A stretch of 64,000 bases of DNA from contig CBDCQY010000002.1 in the NCBI GenBank assembly GCA_965220855.1, forward strand, positions 372,001-436,000. The letters are read 5' to 3'. Of this stretch, positions 45,878 through 53,782 are shown piece after piece. A program made the position numbers and the translations under genes. The notes below the pieces were generated by a model, which did no database searches, had not been told where the DNA came from, and was given only the letters and a program-made list of their open reading frames with translations. Source of the stretch: Bin95 sp965220855 (GTDB lineage Bacteria > Pseudomonadota > Alphaproteobacteria > Bin95). Positions within the stretch are counted from its first letter, which is position 1. Every line of letters begins with the position of its first letter.

Positions 45878-45901
45878 ATATTCACACGTGCCTGTGGATA
45901 A
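45878..45901. promoter_or_regulatory. inverted pair of DnaA boxes
   Basis: TGTGGATAA at 45893-45901 is the exact reverse complement of the consensus DnaA box TTATCCACA. ATATTCACA at 45878-45886, on the opposite strand, fits the looser TTWTNCACA except at the first base. The two face each other 6 bp apart. AT-rich sequence borders them. Confidence 0.55.
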
Positions 45902-46033
45902 CTTTATGGGGAGGCGATTTTGTTCGCGTTATGAGCCGATTCGCCACGCTTTTCTGCGGAAAAACCTCCATTCCCGCCCGTCCGACGGGGGAGCGGAGTG
46001 GAGGGCCGGGGAGGCGGGGAGTGGAGAAACGGT

Positions 46034-46420
46034 CCAGAAGGCCTGTAGGCCGGGTTCTGTAGCCGCCCGTCGCCGGGCGGTGACGGCCATTCGTCTGGGA
46101 CGCCCGTCGCCGGACGCCTCGCGCGACCAACCCGAGCGGCGGCGCGGAGGACGCCCGCCGGGGCGAACCCCGGCCTGCCGCTCCTATTCGGTCTTGCTCC
46201 CGGCGGGGTTTGCCCTGCCGGCGCCGTTGCCGGAGCCGCGGGGCGCTCTTACCGCCCCGTTTCATCCTTGCCGACCGGCCTTGCGGCGGATCGGCGGTTT
46301 GTTTTCTGTGGCACTTTCCCTGGGGTCGCCCCCGCCGGGCGTTACCCGGCGCCGTTCCTCCGTGGAGCCCGGACCTTCCTCACCGGGCGGAGCGCCCGGC
46401 GCGGCCGTCCGGCCTTCTGA
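46034..46420 (-). ncRNA. rnpB: RNase P RNA, bacterial type A
   Basis: About 387 nt on the minus strand. The 5' half carries GAGGAAGGTCCGGGCTCC (46381-46364), the P4-side conserved block, and the 3' half carries CTACAGAACCCGGCCTACAG (46062-46043). A perfect 9-bp P1 helix joins the ends: CAGAAGGCC (46419-46411) with GGCCTTCTG (46043-46035). GGTAAGAGC is the L15 region that binds the tRNA CCA end. The 5' end lies ~12 bp after the uup stop, so its promoter is probably inside uup. Transcribed towards mraZ. Confidence 0.95.
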
Positions 46421-46431
46421 ACCGGCGCCAT

Positions 46432-48234
46432 TCAGGCGCTTTCCAGCCGCTCGCGCAAGAGGGCGAGTTCCAGCCACTCCTCGTCGAGCCGGGCGGCCTC
46501 GGCGCGCGCCTCTTCCAGCGCGGCTGCAGCGCGGGCGAAGCGCTCCGGATCGCGGGCGTAGAGGCTCGAATCGCCGAGCACGCGCTCCAGATCGCGCACT
46601 CGCGCCTCGGCCGCCGCCATGGCGTCCGGCAGTTCGGCCCAGCGCCGCTGCTGGCGAAAGCCGAGCTTCGTCGCCGGCTGGCGGGGGCGCGGCGCGGCCG
46701 TTCGGGCCGGGGCGGGCGCGGCGGCCGGACGCGCCGGCGCCTTTCGATTGCGGCGATAGTCGCTGTAGCCGCCGGCGAACTCGCGCGCCGCGCCGTCGCC
46801 TTCGAGCGCGATCACGCTCGCGACCGTCCGGTCGAGAAAGTCGCGGTCGTGGCTCACCAGGATGAGCGTGCCCTCGAAATCGCCCAAGAGGTCGGCCAGG
46901 AGGTCGAGCGTGTCCATGTCGAGATCGTTGGTCGGCTCGTCCAGCACCAGCAGGTCGCAAGGCTGCGCGAGCGTGCGCGCCAGCAAGAGGCGGTTGCGCT
47001 CGCCGCCGGAGAGCGAGGCGACCGGGCTTTCCACCCGGTCGATGTCGAACAGGAAGTCCTTGAGATAGCCGACGACATGGCGGGGGCGCCCGCGCACGAA
47101 CACCGTGTCGCCGCCCTCCGGGCAGAGCGTCCGGCGCAGCGTGCCGGCGGGGTCGAGCGCGGCGCGGCGCTGGTCGAAATAGGCGGTTTGCATGGCCCGC
47201 GAGCGCCGCACCTTGCCCGTGTCGGGGGCCAGATCGCCGATCAGCATGCGCAGCAGCGTCGTCTTGCCGGCCCCGTTCGGCCCCAGAATGCCGATGCGCT
47301 CGCCGCGCAATATGCGGGTGCTGAAGCCCTCCACCAGCTTGCGCCCGCCATAGCTCTTGGAGATGGCGTCGGCCTCGATCGCCATGCGGCTGCGCACATC
47401 GCTCTCGTCGAGCTGGATGCGGGCGCGGCGCGGCCCGCCGATCAGCGCCGCGCGGCGTTCGCGCATCTCGGCGAGCGCCGCGAGCCGGCCCTGATTGCGC
47501 TTGCGCCTGGCCGTGATGCCGCGATGCAGCCAGCGGGTCTCGTCCGCGATGCGCCGGTCGAGCTTCTCCTGCTGGCGGAGCTCCTCGGCCAGCACCGCCT
47601 CGGACCATTCTTCGAACCGGTCGAAGCCCCTGGCCGTCTGGCGCAGCCGCCCGCGCTCCAGCCAGAGGATGCGGTCGGTGACATTGGCGAGGAAGCGGCG
47701 GTCGTGGCTGACGACCAGAACCGCGCCCTCATAGCCGCGGATCAGCCGTTCGAGCCATTCGATCGCCGGCAGGTCGAGATGGTTGGTCGGCTCGTCCAGC
47801 AGCAGCAGGTCCGGGGCCACGGCCAGCACGCGGGCGAGCTCCGCCCGCCGGCTCTCGCCGCCGGAAAGCGCGCCCATGCGCCGTTCGGGGTCGAGCTCCA
47901 GGCGGTCCAGCATGGCCGCGACCGCATGGTCGGGCGCGGGCGGTCCGTCGTCCGGCGGGCGGCGCGCATAGTCGCCGACCCTGGCCTCGGCGTCGCCCGG
48001 CGGGTCCTGGCGCAGGCGGGCGATGCGCAGGCCCGGCCGGGCGTAGCGCTCGCCCAGGTCCAGCTCCAGCTCGCCGGCGATGACCTTCATCAGGGTGGAC
48101 TTGCCGCAACCGTTGCGCCCGATCAGGCAGATGCGGTCGCCGCGCGCGATCGAGAAGCCGACCTCGGAAAACAGGCTCGCGCCGCCGAAGCCGAGTTCGG
48201 CGTCGCCGAGCGTGAAGATCGGCGGGCCGGCCAC
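46432..48234 (-). CDS. uup: ABC-F family ATPase, Uup type
   Basis: 600 residues, two ABC domains without membrane helices. Walker A GRNGCGKST and GPNGAGKTT, signatures LSGGESRR and LSGGERNR, Walker B LLLLDEPTNHLD and LLVLDEPTNDLD. The inter-domain linker is the ABC-F P-site tRNA-interaction type. A Pro/Ala-rich linker (~510-545) precedes a C-terminal coiled coil (~555-600), which marks Uup rather than EttA. Uup proteins act on ribosomes and affect transposon excision. GTG start, 9 bp after the FMN reductase gene. Confidence 0.9.
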   Translation of the reverse strand: MAGPPIFTLGDAELGFGGASLFSEVGFSIARGDRICLIGRNGCGKSTLMKVIAGELELDLGERYARPGLRIARLRQDPPGDAEARVGDYARRPPDDGPPAPDHAVAAMLDRLELDPERRMGALSGGESRRAELARVLAVAPDLLLLDEPTNHLDLPAIEWLERLIRGYEGAVLVVSHDRRFLANVTDRILWLERGRLRQTARGFDRFEEWSEAVLAEELRQQEKLDRRIADETRWLHRGITARRKRNQGRLAALAEMRERRAALIGGPRRARIQLDESDVRSRMAIEADAISKSYGGRKLVEGFSTRILRGERIGILGPNGAGKTTLLRMLIGDLAPDTGKVRRSRAMQTAYFDQRRAALDPAGTLRRTLCPEGGDTVFVRGRPRHVVGYLKDFLFDIDRVESPVASLSGGERNRLLLARTLAQPCDLLVLDEPTNDLDMDTLDLLADLLGDFEGTLILVSHDRDFLDRTVASVIALEGDGAAREFAGGYSDYRRNRKAPARPAAAPAPARTAAPRPRQPATKLGFRQQRRWAELPDAMAAAEARVRDLERVLGDSSLYARDPERFARAAAALEEARAEAARLDEEWLELALLRERLESA

Positions 48235-48243
48235 CGGCAGGCT

Positions 48244-48819
48244 TCAGTCGCCGAGCCTTGCGGCGAGGCGGACGGTCTCGCGCACCACGCGCCGGACCGC
48301 CGCCCCGTGCGGCTCCTCGGCGAGCCCGCCATCCGCGTCGAAGGCCTCGCCCGCGCGCGCCACGGCATGTTGGGCCGGCACCGCCAGCACGCCGATATTG
48401 GAGAGGATCTGGCGCAGATGGACGAGGCCGCGCAGGCCGCCGAGCGGTCCCGGCGAGGCCGCCATCAGCCCGGCCGCCTTGCCCGAGAACCAGACCAGCG
48501 GCGGCTGGCCGGCGACGGGGCGCGAGACCCAGTCGATGGCGTTCTTCAGCAGCGGCGAGATCGAGCCGTTATATTCGGGCGAGGCGATCAGGAAGCCGTC
48601 ATGCTCGAGGAAGAGCGCCTTCAGCGCTTCCGCCGCCGGCGGCAGGCCGGCCTCGGCTTCCAGGTCTCCATTGTAGAGCGGCAGTTCGTAGCGGGCGAGG
48701 TCCAGGAGGACGGCGCGCGCCCCGGCCGCCTCCGCCTCGCGGGCCGCGAAGCGGGCGAGCCGGGCGTTGAAGGAATCGCGCCGCACCGAGCCGGCGAAGG
48801 CGAGCAGGGTCGGGCTCAC
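48244..48819 (-). CDS. NADPH-dependent FMN reductase
   Basis: 191 residues, flavodoxin-like. N-terminal AFAGSVRRDSFNARLARF phosphate-binding loop and SPEYNGSISPLLKNAIDW motif, the hallmark of the family. Reduces FMN or quinones with NADPH. GTG start overlaps the oxidase stop (GTGA), so it is coupled to it and may recycle electrons or supply reduced flavin. Confidence 0.92.
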   Translation of the reverse strand: MSPTLLAFAGSVRRDSFNARLARFAAREAEAAGARAVLLDLARYELPLYNGDLEAEAGLPPAAEALKALFLEHDGFLIASPEYNGSISPLLKNAIDWVSRPVAGQPPLVWFSGKAAGLMAASPGPLGGLRGLVHLRQILSNIGVLAVPAQHAVARAGEAFDADGGLAEEPHGAAVRRVVRETVRLAARLGD

Positions 48820-50174
48820 AGGCGCACGATCTTTCCGGGATTCATGATGTTCTTCGGGTCGAGCGCGCGCTTGATGGCGCGCATCGCCGGCAGGGCGGAG
48901 GGATGCTCGGCCTCGAGAAAGTGGATCTTGCCATGGCCGACGCCATGCTCGCCGGTGCAGGTGCCGCCCATGGCGAGCGCGCGATGCACCATGCGCTCGT
49001 TGAGTTCGGTCGCGATCCGCACCTCTTCGGCGTCGTCGGGGCGGATGACGAAGATCACGTGGAAATTGCCGTCCCCGACATGGCCGACGATCGGCGTCGG
49101 GAACGGGGCGGAGGCGAGGTCGGCGCGGGTTTCGGCGATGCATTCGGCCAGCCGCGAGAGCGGCACGCAGACATCGCTCGGCCAGCCCTCGGCGCCGGGC
49201 CGGAGCGCGATGGCCGCGAAGAAGGCGTCGTGTCGGGCCTGCCAGAGCCGGTTGCGCTCCTCGACGGTGGCGGACCAGACGAAGTCCGCGCCGCCGAACT
49301 CGCGCGCGATCTCTCCGGTGGTCTCGGCCTGCTCGGCCACGCCCGCCGGCGTGCCGTGGAACTCGAAGAAGAGGTGCGGCAGCGGCGCGTAGCCCAGCCC
49401 CGAATAGCGGTTGCAGGCGTCCATCTGCTCCGCGTCCAGCAGCTCGATGCGCGCCACCGGCACGCCGGACTGGATGGTCATGATGACGGCGTCCACCGCC
49501 GCCTCGACCGAGGGAAAGGCGGAGACCGCCGAGGCGACGCTCTCCGGAATGCCGTAGAGGCGCAGGTGAATGCCGGTGACGACGCCGAGCGTGCCCTCGG
49601 AGCCGATATAGAGGCGCGTCAGGTCGTAGCCGGCGGCGGATTTGCGCGCCCGGCCGCCGGTCTCGATCAGGCGTCCGTCGGGCAGCGCGACCTCCAGCCC
49701 CAGCACATTGTCGCGCATGGTGCCGTAGCGCACCGCATTGGTGCCGGAGGCGCCGGTGGCCACCATGCCGCCGAGCGAGGCGTCGGCGCCGGGATCGATC
49801 GGGAAAAAGAGGCCCGTATCGCGCAATTCCTCGTTGAGCCGCTTGCGCGTGACGCCGGGCTCCACCGTGCAGGTCATGTCCTCGGCGTGGATGGCGCGGA
49901 TGCGGTCCAGCCCCGAGAGATCGACGCACACGCCCCCCTCCAGCGCGCCGATATGGCCCTCCAGCGAGGTGCCGGCCCCGAAGGGCACGACCGGCGTGCC
50001 GGACTCGTGGCAGGCGGAGAGGATGGCCTGCACCTCCTCCACGGTCTCCGGGAAGACCACCGCGTCCGGCGGATGCGGGGCGTGGAAGGTGGCGTCCTTG
50101 CCGTGATGGCCGCGCACCGCCCGGGCCGTGCTGCAGCGCGTCCCGAAGCGCTGCTTGAGGGCCTCGAGGCTCAT
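48816..50174 (-). CDS. FAD-binding 2-hydroxyacid oxidase (GlcD/D-lactate dehydrogenase type)
   Basis: 452 residues. VAO-family flavoprotein. FAD-binding domain with VVPFGAGTSLEGHIGAL, GADASLGGMVATGASGTNAVRYGTM (as key segments SLGGMVATGASG) and GSEGTLGVVTGI; C-terminal domain with GHVGDGNFHV and CTGEHGVGHGK metal-binding His. Oxidises D-2-hydroxyacids such as lactate or glycolate. ATGA overlap with ridA, so the RidA-oxidase-FMN reductase genes form one unit with the TRAP genes upstream. Confidence 0.92.
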   Translation of the reverse strand: MSLEALKQRFGTRCSTARAVRGHHGKDATFHAPHPPDAVVFPETVEEVQAILSACHESGTPVVPFGAGTSLEGHIGALEGGVCVDLSGLDRIRAIHAEDMTCTVEPGVTRKRLNEELRDTGLFFPIDPGADASLGGMVATGASGTNAVRYGTMRDNVLGLEVALPDGRLIETGGRARKSAAGYDLTRLYIGSEGTLGVVTGIHLRLYGIPESVASAVSAFPSVEAAVDAVIMTIQSGVPVARIELLDAEQMDACNRYSGLGYAPLPHLFFEFHGTPAGVAEQAETTGEIAREFGGADFVWSATVEERNRLWQARHDAFFAAIALRPGAEGWPSDVCVPLSRLAECIAETRADLASAPFPTPIVGHVGDGNFHVIFVIRPDDAEEVRIATELNERMVHRALAMGGTCTGEHGVGHGKIHFLEAEHPSALPAMRAIKRALDPKNIMNPGKIVRL

Positions 50175-50542
50175 TTGACGCAGATCGCCTCGATCTCGAC
50201 CACCATCGCCGGATCGGCGAGCCCGGCGACGAACAGCAGGGTGGACGCCGGCACGGCGTCGCCGAAAAAGGCGTTCCGCGTCTCGCGGTAATAGTGGATA
50301 TCCTCGCGCTGGGTCAGAAAGACGTTGAGCTTGACGGTGTTTTCGCGCGCGACGCCGGCGGCGTCCATCTGCGCGGCGAGATTGGCCCACACCTGGTCGA
50401 TCTGGCTCCGCGCGTCCGGGGCCAGCGAGCCGTCCGGCCGCACGCCGATCTGGCCGGAGATATGCACCCAGCCGGCCGCCTCCACCGAGTGCGAATAGCC
50501 GCGCGGGGTGTGGACGGTGTCGGGGCTGCGTCTTGTCAGCAT
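50171..50542 (-). CDS. RidA family protein (YjgF/YER057c/UK114)
   Basis: 123 residues. Trimeric fold that hydrolyses reactive enamines/imines or related compounds. GYSHSVEAAGWVHISGQIG at the N-terminus, VKLNVFLTQREDIHYYRETRNAFF in the middle and LADPAMVVEIEAICVK at the end with the conserved Glu. The canonical Arg that binds the carboxylate in true RidA (usually ~105) is not obvious (PASTLLFVAGLADPAM has none), so it may be a catabolic subgroup member rather than RidA proper. Confidence 0.9.
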   Translation of the reverse strand: MLTRRSPDTVHTPRGYSHSVEAAGWVHISGQIGVRPDGSLAPDARSQIDQVWANLAAQMDAAGVARENTVKLNVFLTQREDIHYYRETRNAFFGDAVPASTLLFVAGLADPAMVVEIEAICVK

Positions 50543-50602
50543 GGCGTCGGTCTCCTCCGGTCGGGGGCCGCCCCCCGCAAGGGGGCGGCGTCGTCACAAG
50601 AA

Positions 50603-50634
50603 GGGTCCGCGACCGCCGGGGCGACCGCGGACCC
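50603..50634 (-). terminator. terminator-like hairpin after dctP
   Basis: Perfect 9-bp stem GGGTCCGCG (50603-50611) with CGCGGACCC (50626-50634) and a partly self-pairing 14-nt loop. Read on the minus strand, TTCTTGT follows, a weak T tract. It lies 21 bp after the dctP stop and before ridA, so it may separate or attenuate the two parts of the operon. Confidence 0.6.
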
Positions 50635-50654
50635 TGGCCCTGGAACCGAAGCGC

Positions 50655-51713
50655 CTAGTTGAGCAGCTTGCGGTCCTCTTCCTCGATCTCGGCCTCGGCC
50701 TGGGCGATCGACTCTTCCAGCAGCCTCAGCCACTTCTCGCCGAAGCGGTCCACATACCACTGCTTCAGCGGCTGGACGGACTCGACGAACTGCGCCTTCT
50801 CCTCGGGCGTCGGCACATAGACCTCGCCGCCCTTCTCCTTGAAGGCCGCATAGGCCGCGAGCGCCGTGAACTTCGGATCGTCGGAAGCCATGGCGGTCAT
50901 GTGGTGGAAGCCGGCCGCCACGACGCGCTTCAGGTCGTCGGACAGCCCCTGCAGGAAGTCGTCGTTCATCCACCAGAACAGGAACATGTAGGCGTGATGG
51001 TCGAGCGTCACCCGGTTCAGGAACTCGTGGAACTTCATGTTCACGATGTCGGTGATGCCGTTCTTGGTGCCGACGACGACGCCGGTGGCGAGCGAGGTGT
51101 AGAGCTCCTGCCACGGGATCGGGGTCGGATTGCCGCCCATCAGATTGACCATCTCGACCTGGAGCGGCGACTCGATGGTGCGCATCTTCACGCCCTCAAG
51201 GTCCTTCGGCGTGCGGATATCGACGTCGATGGTGAAGAAGTCGCGCCAGCCGCCGGTGTTGTTCAGGCCCATCAGCCGCAGCGTGCCGGTCTTCTCGAGC
51301 ACCGCCTTGCGCACCTCGTCCATGAACGGACTCTTCATCACCTTCTCGGCGACGCGGTCGTTCGGGAACATGTAGGGCAGGTCGGTCACCTGGATCTCGG
51401 GGAAGATGTTGGCGATGCCGCCCACCGTGGTGCCGGTGATCTCGCAGGTGCCGAGCTGCACCGATTCCAGGCACTGGCGGAAATTGCCGCAGAGCTGGCC
51501 GGCGGGATAGATCTCCACCTCCACCGCGCCGTTGGTCTGGGACTCGACGAAGTTCTCGAAGACCAGCGAACCCTTGTGGTCCTCGTCGTCGGTCGAGCCG
51601 ATATGGCAGATCTTGATGGTGACGTCCGCCGCCCCCGCCGCGCTGGCCAGGCCAAGCGCCACGACGGCTCCCAGCCCGAGCCGGCCGAGCTGCTTCATGC
51701 TGTCGAGTATCAT
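50655..51713 (-). CDS. dctP: TRAP transporter periplasmic substrate-binding protein (DctP family)
   Basis: 352 residues. Signal peptide (~1-29, cut after ASAAGAA), then the DctP fold: TIKICHIGSTDDEDHKGSL, YPAGQLCGNFRQCLESVQLG, LPYMFPNDRVAEKVM, and a C-terminal half with the conserved Arg in GVKMRTIESPLQ that clamps carboxylates. Start may be the second Met (51698). Third TRAP gene, 73 bp after dctM. Ligand likely an organic acid, given the oxidase next door. Confidence 0.93.
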   Translation of the reverse strand: MILDSMKQLGRLGLGAVVALGLASAAGAADVTIKICHIGSTDDEDHKGSLVFENFVESQTNGAVEVEIYPAGQLCGNFRQCLESVQLGTCEITGTTVGGIANIFPEIQVTDLPYMFPNDRVAEKVMKSPFMDEVRKAVLEKTGTLRLMGLNNTGGWRDFFTIDVDIRTPKDLEGVKMRTIESPLQVEMVNLMGGNPTPIPWQELYTSLATGVVVGTKNGITDIVNMKFHEFLNRVTLDHHAYMFLFWWMNDDFLQGLSDDLKRVVAAGFHHMTAMASDDPKFTALAAYAAFKEKGGEVYVPTPEEKAQFVESVQPLKQWYVDRFGEKWLRLLEESIAQAEAEIEEEDRKLLN

Positions 51714-51786
51714 GGTTTCTCCCTCCCTTCGGGGTTTCCCCGAACCGCCAGTGTGCGCCGGCGGCCGGGCTCAGGTCAACGGGCCG

Positions 51787-53097
51787 TCACATGAACAGCC
51801 CCGGCGCGTTCCGGGTGAAGCCGAGCCAGTAGGGCAGCGACATCGAGACGAAGGGGAAGTAGGTGACGATGAAGATCGCCAGGATTTCCACCGCCAGCAG
51901 CGGCAGCATTTCGAGCGCGATCACCTCCACCCGCAGCCGCGAGATGCCGGACGCCACGAACAGTATCAGCCCCATCGGCGGCGTCGCCAGGCCGATGGTG
52001 AGGTTGATGCACATGATGACGGCGAAATGCAGCGGGTCGATGCCGAGGGCGGCCATGGTCGGGGCCAGGATCGGGCCGAGGATCAGGATGGCGGGGCCCG
52101 CGTCCAGGAACATGCCGACGATCAGCAGCAGCACGTTGATCAGGAACAGCAGCAGCAGCGGGTCCTGGGAGATGCCGAACAGGAAGTTCGAGAGATGCAC
52201 CGGCACCTGCGAGAGGCTGGCGATGGCGGCGAACGCCGTCGCCGTGCCGATGATCAGCAGGATCGCCCCGGAGGTGATGGCGGCGTGCAGGAACACCGCC
52301 GGCAGGTCGCCGAGCTTGAGCGTGCGCAGCACCACCACGCTGATCAGCAGGGCGTAGAAGGCCGCCGCCGCCGCCGACTCGGTGGGGGTGAAGATGCCGC
52401 CCAGAATGCCGCCCAGGATGATGACCGGCGTCATCAGCGGCAGCGCCGCGCGCCAGGCCGACTGCCCGACCTCGCGCACGGTCGCGCGCTGGTGGGCCTT
52501 GGGATAGTTGCGCCGCTTGGAGATGTAGGCGGTGACGGTCATCAGCATGAAGCCGACCATCAGGCCCGGAATGAGGCCGGCGGCGAACAGCCCGGCCACC
52601 GAGACGTTCATGATGAAGGCATAGACCACCATGATCAGGCTCGGCGGGATGATCGGCCCGATCACCGAGGAGGCGGCGGTGATCGCGGCGGCGAACTTGC
52701 GGCTGTAGCCGTCCTTCTCCATGGCCGGGATCAGGATCGAGCCGACGGCGGAGGTGTCGGCCACCGCCGAGCCGCTGATGCCGGCGAACAGCATGCTGGT
52801 GACGATGTTGACATGCGCGAGCCCGCCGCGCAGATGGCCGACCAGCGTGTTGGCGAAATTCACCAGGCTCATGGTGATGCCGGCCCGGTTCATCACCTCG
52901 CCGGTCAGGATGAAGAACGGGATCGCCAGCAGCGGGAACTGGTGGATGCCGGCGAAGGTGCGCTGGAAGAGCATCTTGAGGAAGATCGGCTTCTCGGCGA
53001 GCAGGAAGCCGACCATCGGAGCGAAGCCGAGCGCGAAGACGATCGGCATGCCGATGACCATCGCGACCAGGAAGATCCAGAAGAAGGTGACGCCCAT
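51787..53097 (-). CDS. dctM: TRAP transporter large permease (DctM)
   Basis: 436 residues, ~12 membrane segments. Sodium-driven transport subunit. GEVMNRAGITMSLVNFANTLVGHLRGGLAHVNI (key: NRAGI, GHLRGGLAHVN), FAGISGSAVADTSAVGSILIP and IIPPSLIMVVYAF are the DctM signatures. Start at MGVTFFWIF fixed by the family; 10 bp after dctQ. Confidence 0.95.
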   Translation of the reverse strand: MGVTFFWIFLVAMVIGMPIVFALGFAPMVGFLLAEKPIFLKMLFQRTFAGIHQFPLLAIPFFILTGEVMNRAGITMSLVNFANTLVGHLRGGLAHVNIVTSMLFAGISGSAVADTSAVGSILIPAMEKDGYSRKFAAAITAASSVIGPIIPPSLIMVVYAFIMNVSVAGLFAAGLIPGLMVGFMLMTVTAYISKRRNYPKAHQRATVREVGQSAWRAALPLMTPVIILGGILGGIFTPTESAAAAAFYALLISVVVLRTLKLGDLPAVFLHAAITSGAILLIIGTATAFAAIASLSQVPVHLSNFLFGISQDPLLLLFLINVLLLIVGMFLDAGPAILILGPILAPTMAALGIDPLHFAVIMCINLTIGLATPPMGLILFVASGISRLRVEVIALEMLPLLAVEILAIFIVTYFPFVSMSLPYWLGFTRNAPGLFM

Positions 53098-53107
53098 GGG
53101 AACCCCG

Positions 53108-53650
53108 CTACTCGGCGACCGGCGCATCGGCCGATGGCGGCGGCCGGGCCTTGGCGGGATCGAGCACGCCCCGGATGGCGTTGACCATGAACTCCAGCGC
53201 CACCATGGCCACGACGAAACTGCCGACCGGCATGCAGACATAGACATAGAAGATCGAGATATCGATCGTGGAGGCGCGCTGGATGCGGGCGTTCCAGGTC
53301 ATGTACGCCCCCTCCTTCACGAACACCACCATGAGCGCGATGATCGCGGCGAAGATCGCCACCAGCAGCAGCTGCCGGAGGCGGCCCTTCAGCGTGCCGA
53401 TCAGCACCTCGATGCCGACATGCGCGCCCATGCGCAGCCCGATCGGGGCCACGATGAAGGTCAGCCACACCATGACGAACTTGGCGATCTCTTCCGACCA
53501 GGCGAGCGCGTCGTTCATCACATAGCGCATGAACACCGCGATATCGACGATCACCAGCATCAGCGCCAGCAGCACGATGGCGAGCCACTTGAACGCCGTC
53601 AGGATGCGTTCGTTCAGCCAGGCAAGCCCGTTTTCGAGCCTTTCAAGCAT
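53108..53650 (-). CDS. dctQ: TRAP transporter small permease (DctQ)
   Basis: 180 residues, four membrane helices (about 18-40, 52-75, 93-110, 130-155). VFMRYVMNDALAWSEEIAKFVMVWLTFIVA (key: RYV, WSEE) is the DctQ signature. First gene of the TRAP operon; ATG 53650 chosen over an upstream in-frame start without family support. Confidence 0.93.
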   Translation of the reverse strand: MLERLENGLAWLNERILTAFKWLAIVLLALMLVIVDIAVFMRYVMNDALAWSEEIAKFVMVWLTFIVAPIGLRMGAHVGIEVLIGTLKGRLRQLLLVAIFAAIIALMVVFVKEGAYMTWNARIQRASTIDISIFYVYVCMPVGSFVVAMVALEFMVNAIRGVLDPAKARPPPSADAPVAE

Positions 53651-53686
53651 CGCCGGGAGAAGCCCCCTCTCCGCTCCACGCCGCCA

Positions 53687-53715
53687 GCATAGGCGCAAAA
53701 CGCTTCCGGCGGCAA
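53687..53715 (-). promoter_or_regulatory. putative promoter of the dctQMP operon
   Basis: Minus strand: TTGCCG (53715-53710), 17-bp spacer, CTATGC (53692-53687), ~37 bp before the dctQ ATG. Same -35 as the DUF815-trp promoter candidate at 6032. Confidence 0.5.
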
Positions 53716-53782
53716 TGGTGGCGAGTCGCGCGCCAGGCGGCTATCATGGGCGGCGTTTCCGGGCGAGGGAGGAGCGGCGCGG

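Noticed and set aside
45822..45910. Chromosome origin candidate (AT-rich, DnaA boxes)
   Set aside because: Only one consensus and one weak DnaA box; neighbours are dcw and rnpB, not dnaA, hemE or parAB genes.
45882..46265. 127-codon minus-strand frame overlapping rnpB
   Set aside because: Lies within RNase P RNA, whose helices and conserved blocks explain the sequence.
46210..49392. 1060-codon open frame on + opposite rnpB, uup and the FMN reductase
   Set aside because: Shadow frame; composition is repetitive and it covers the RNase P RNA and conserved minus-strand genes.
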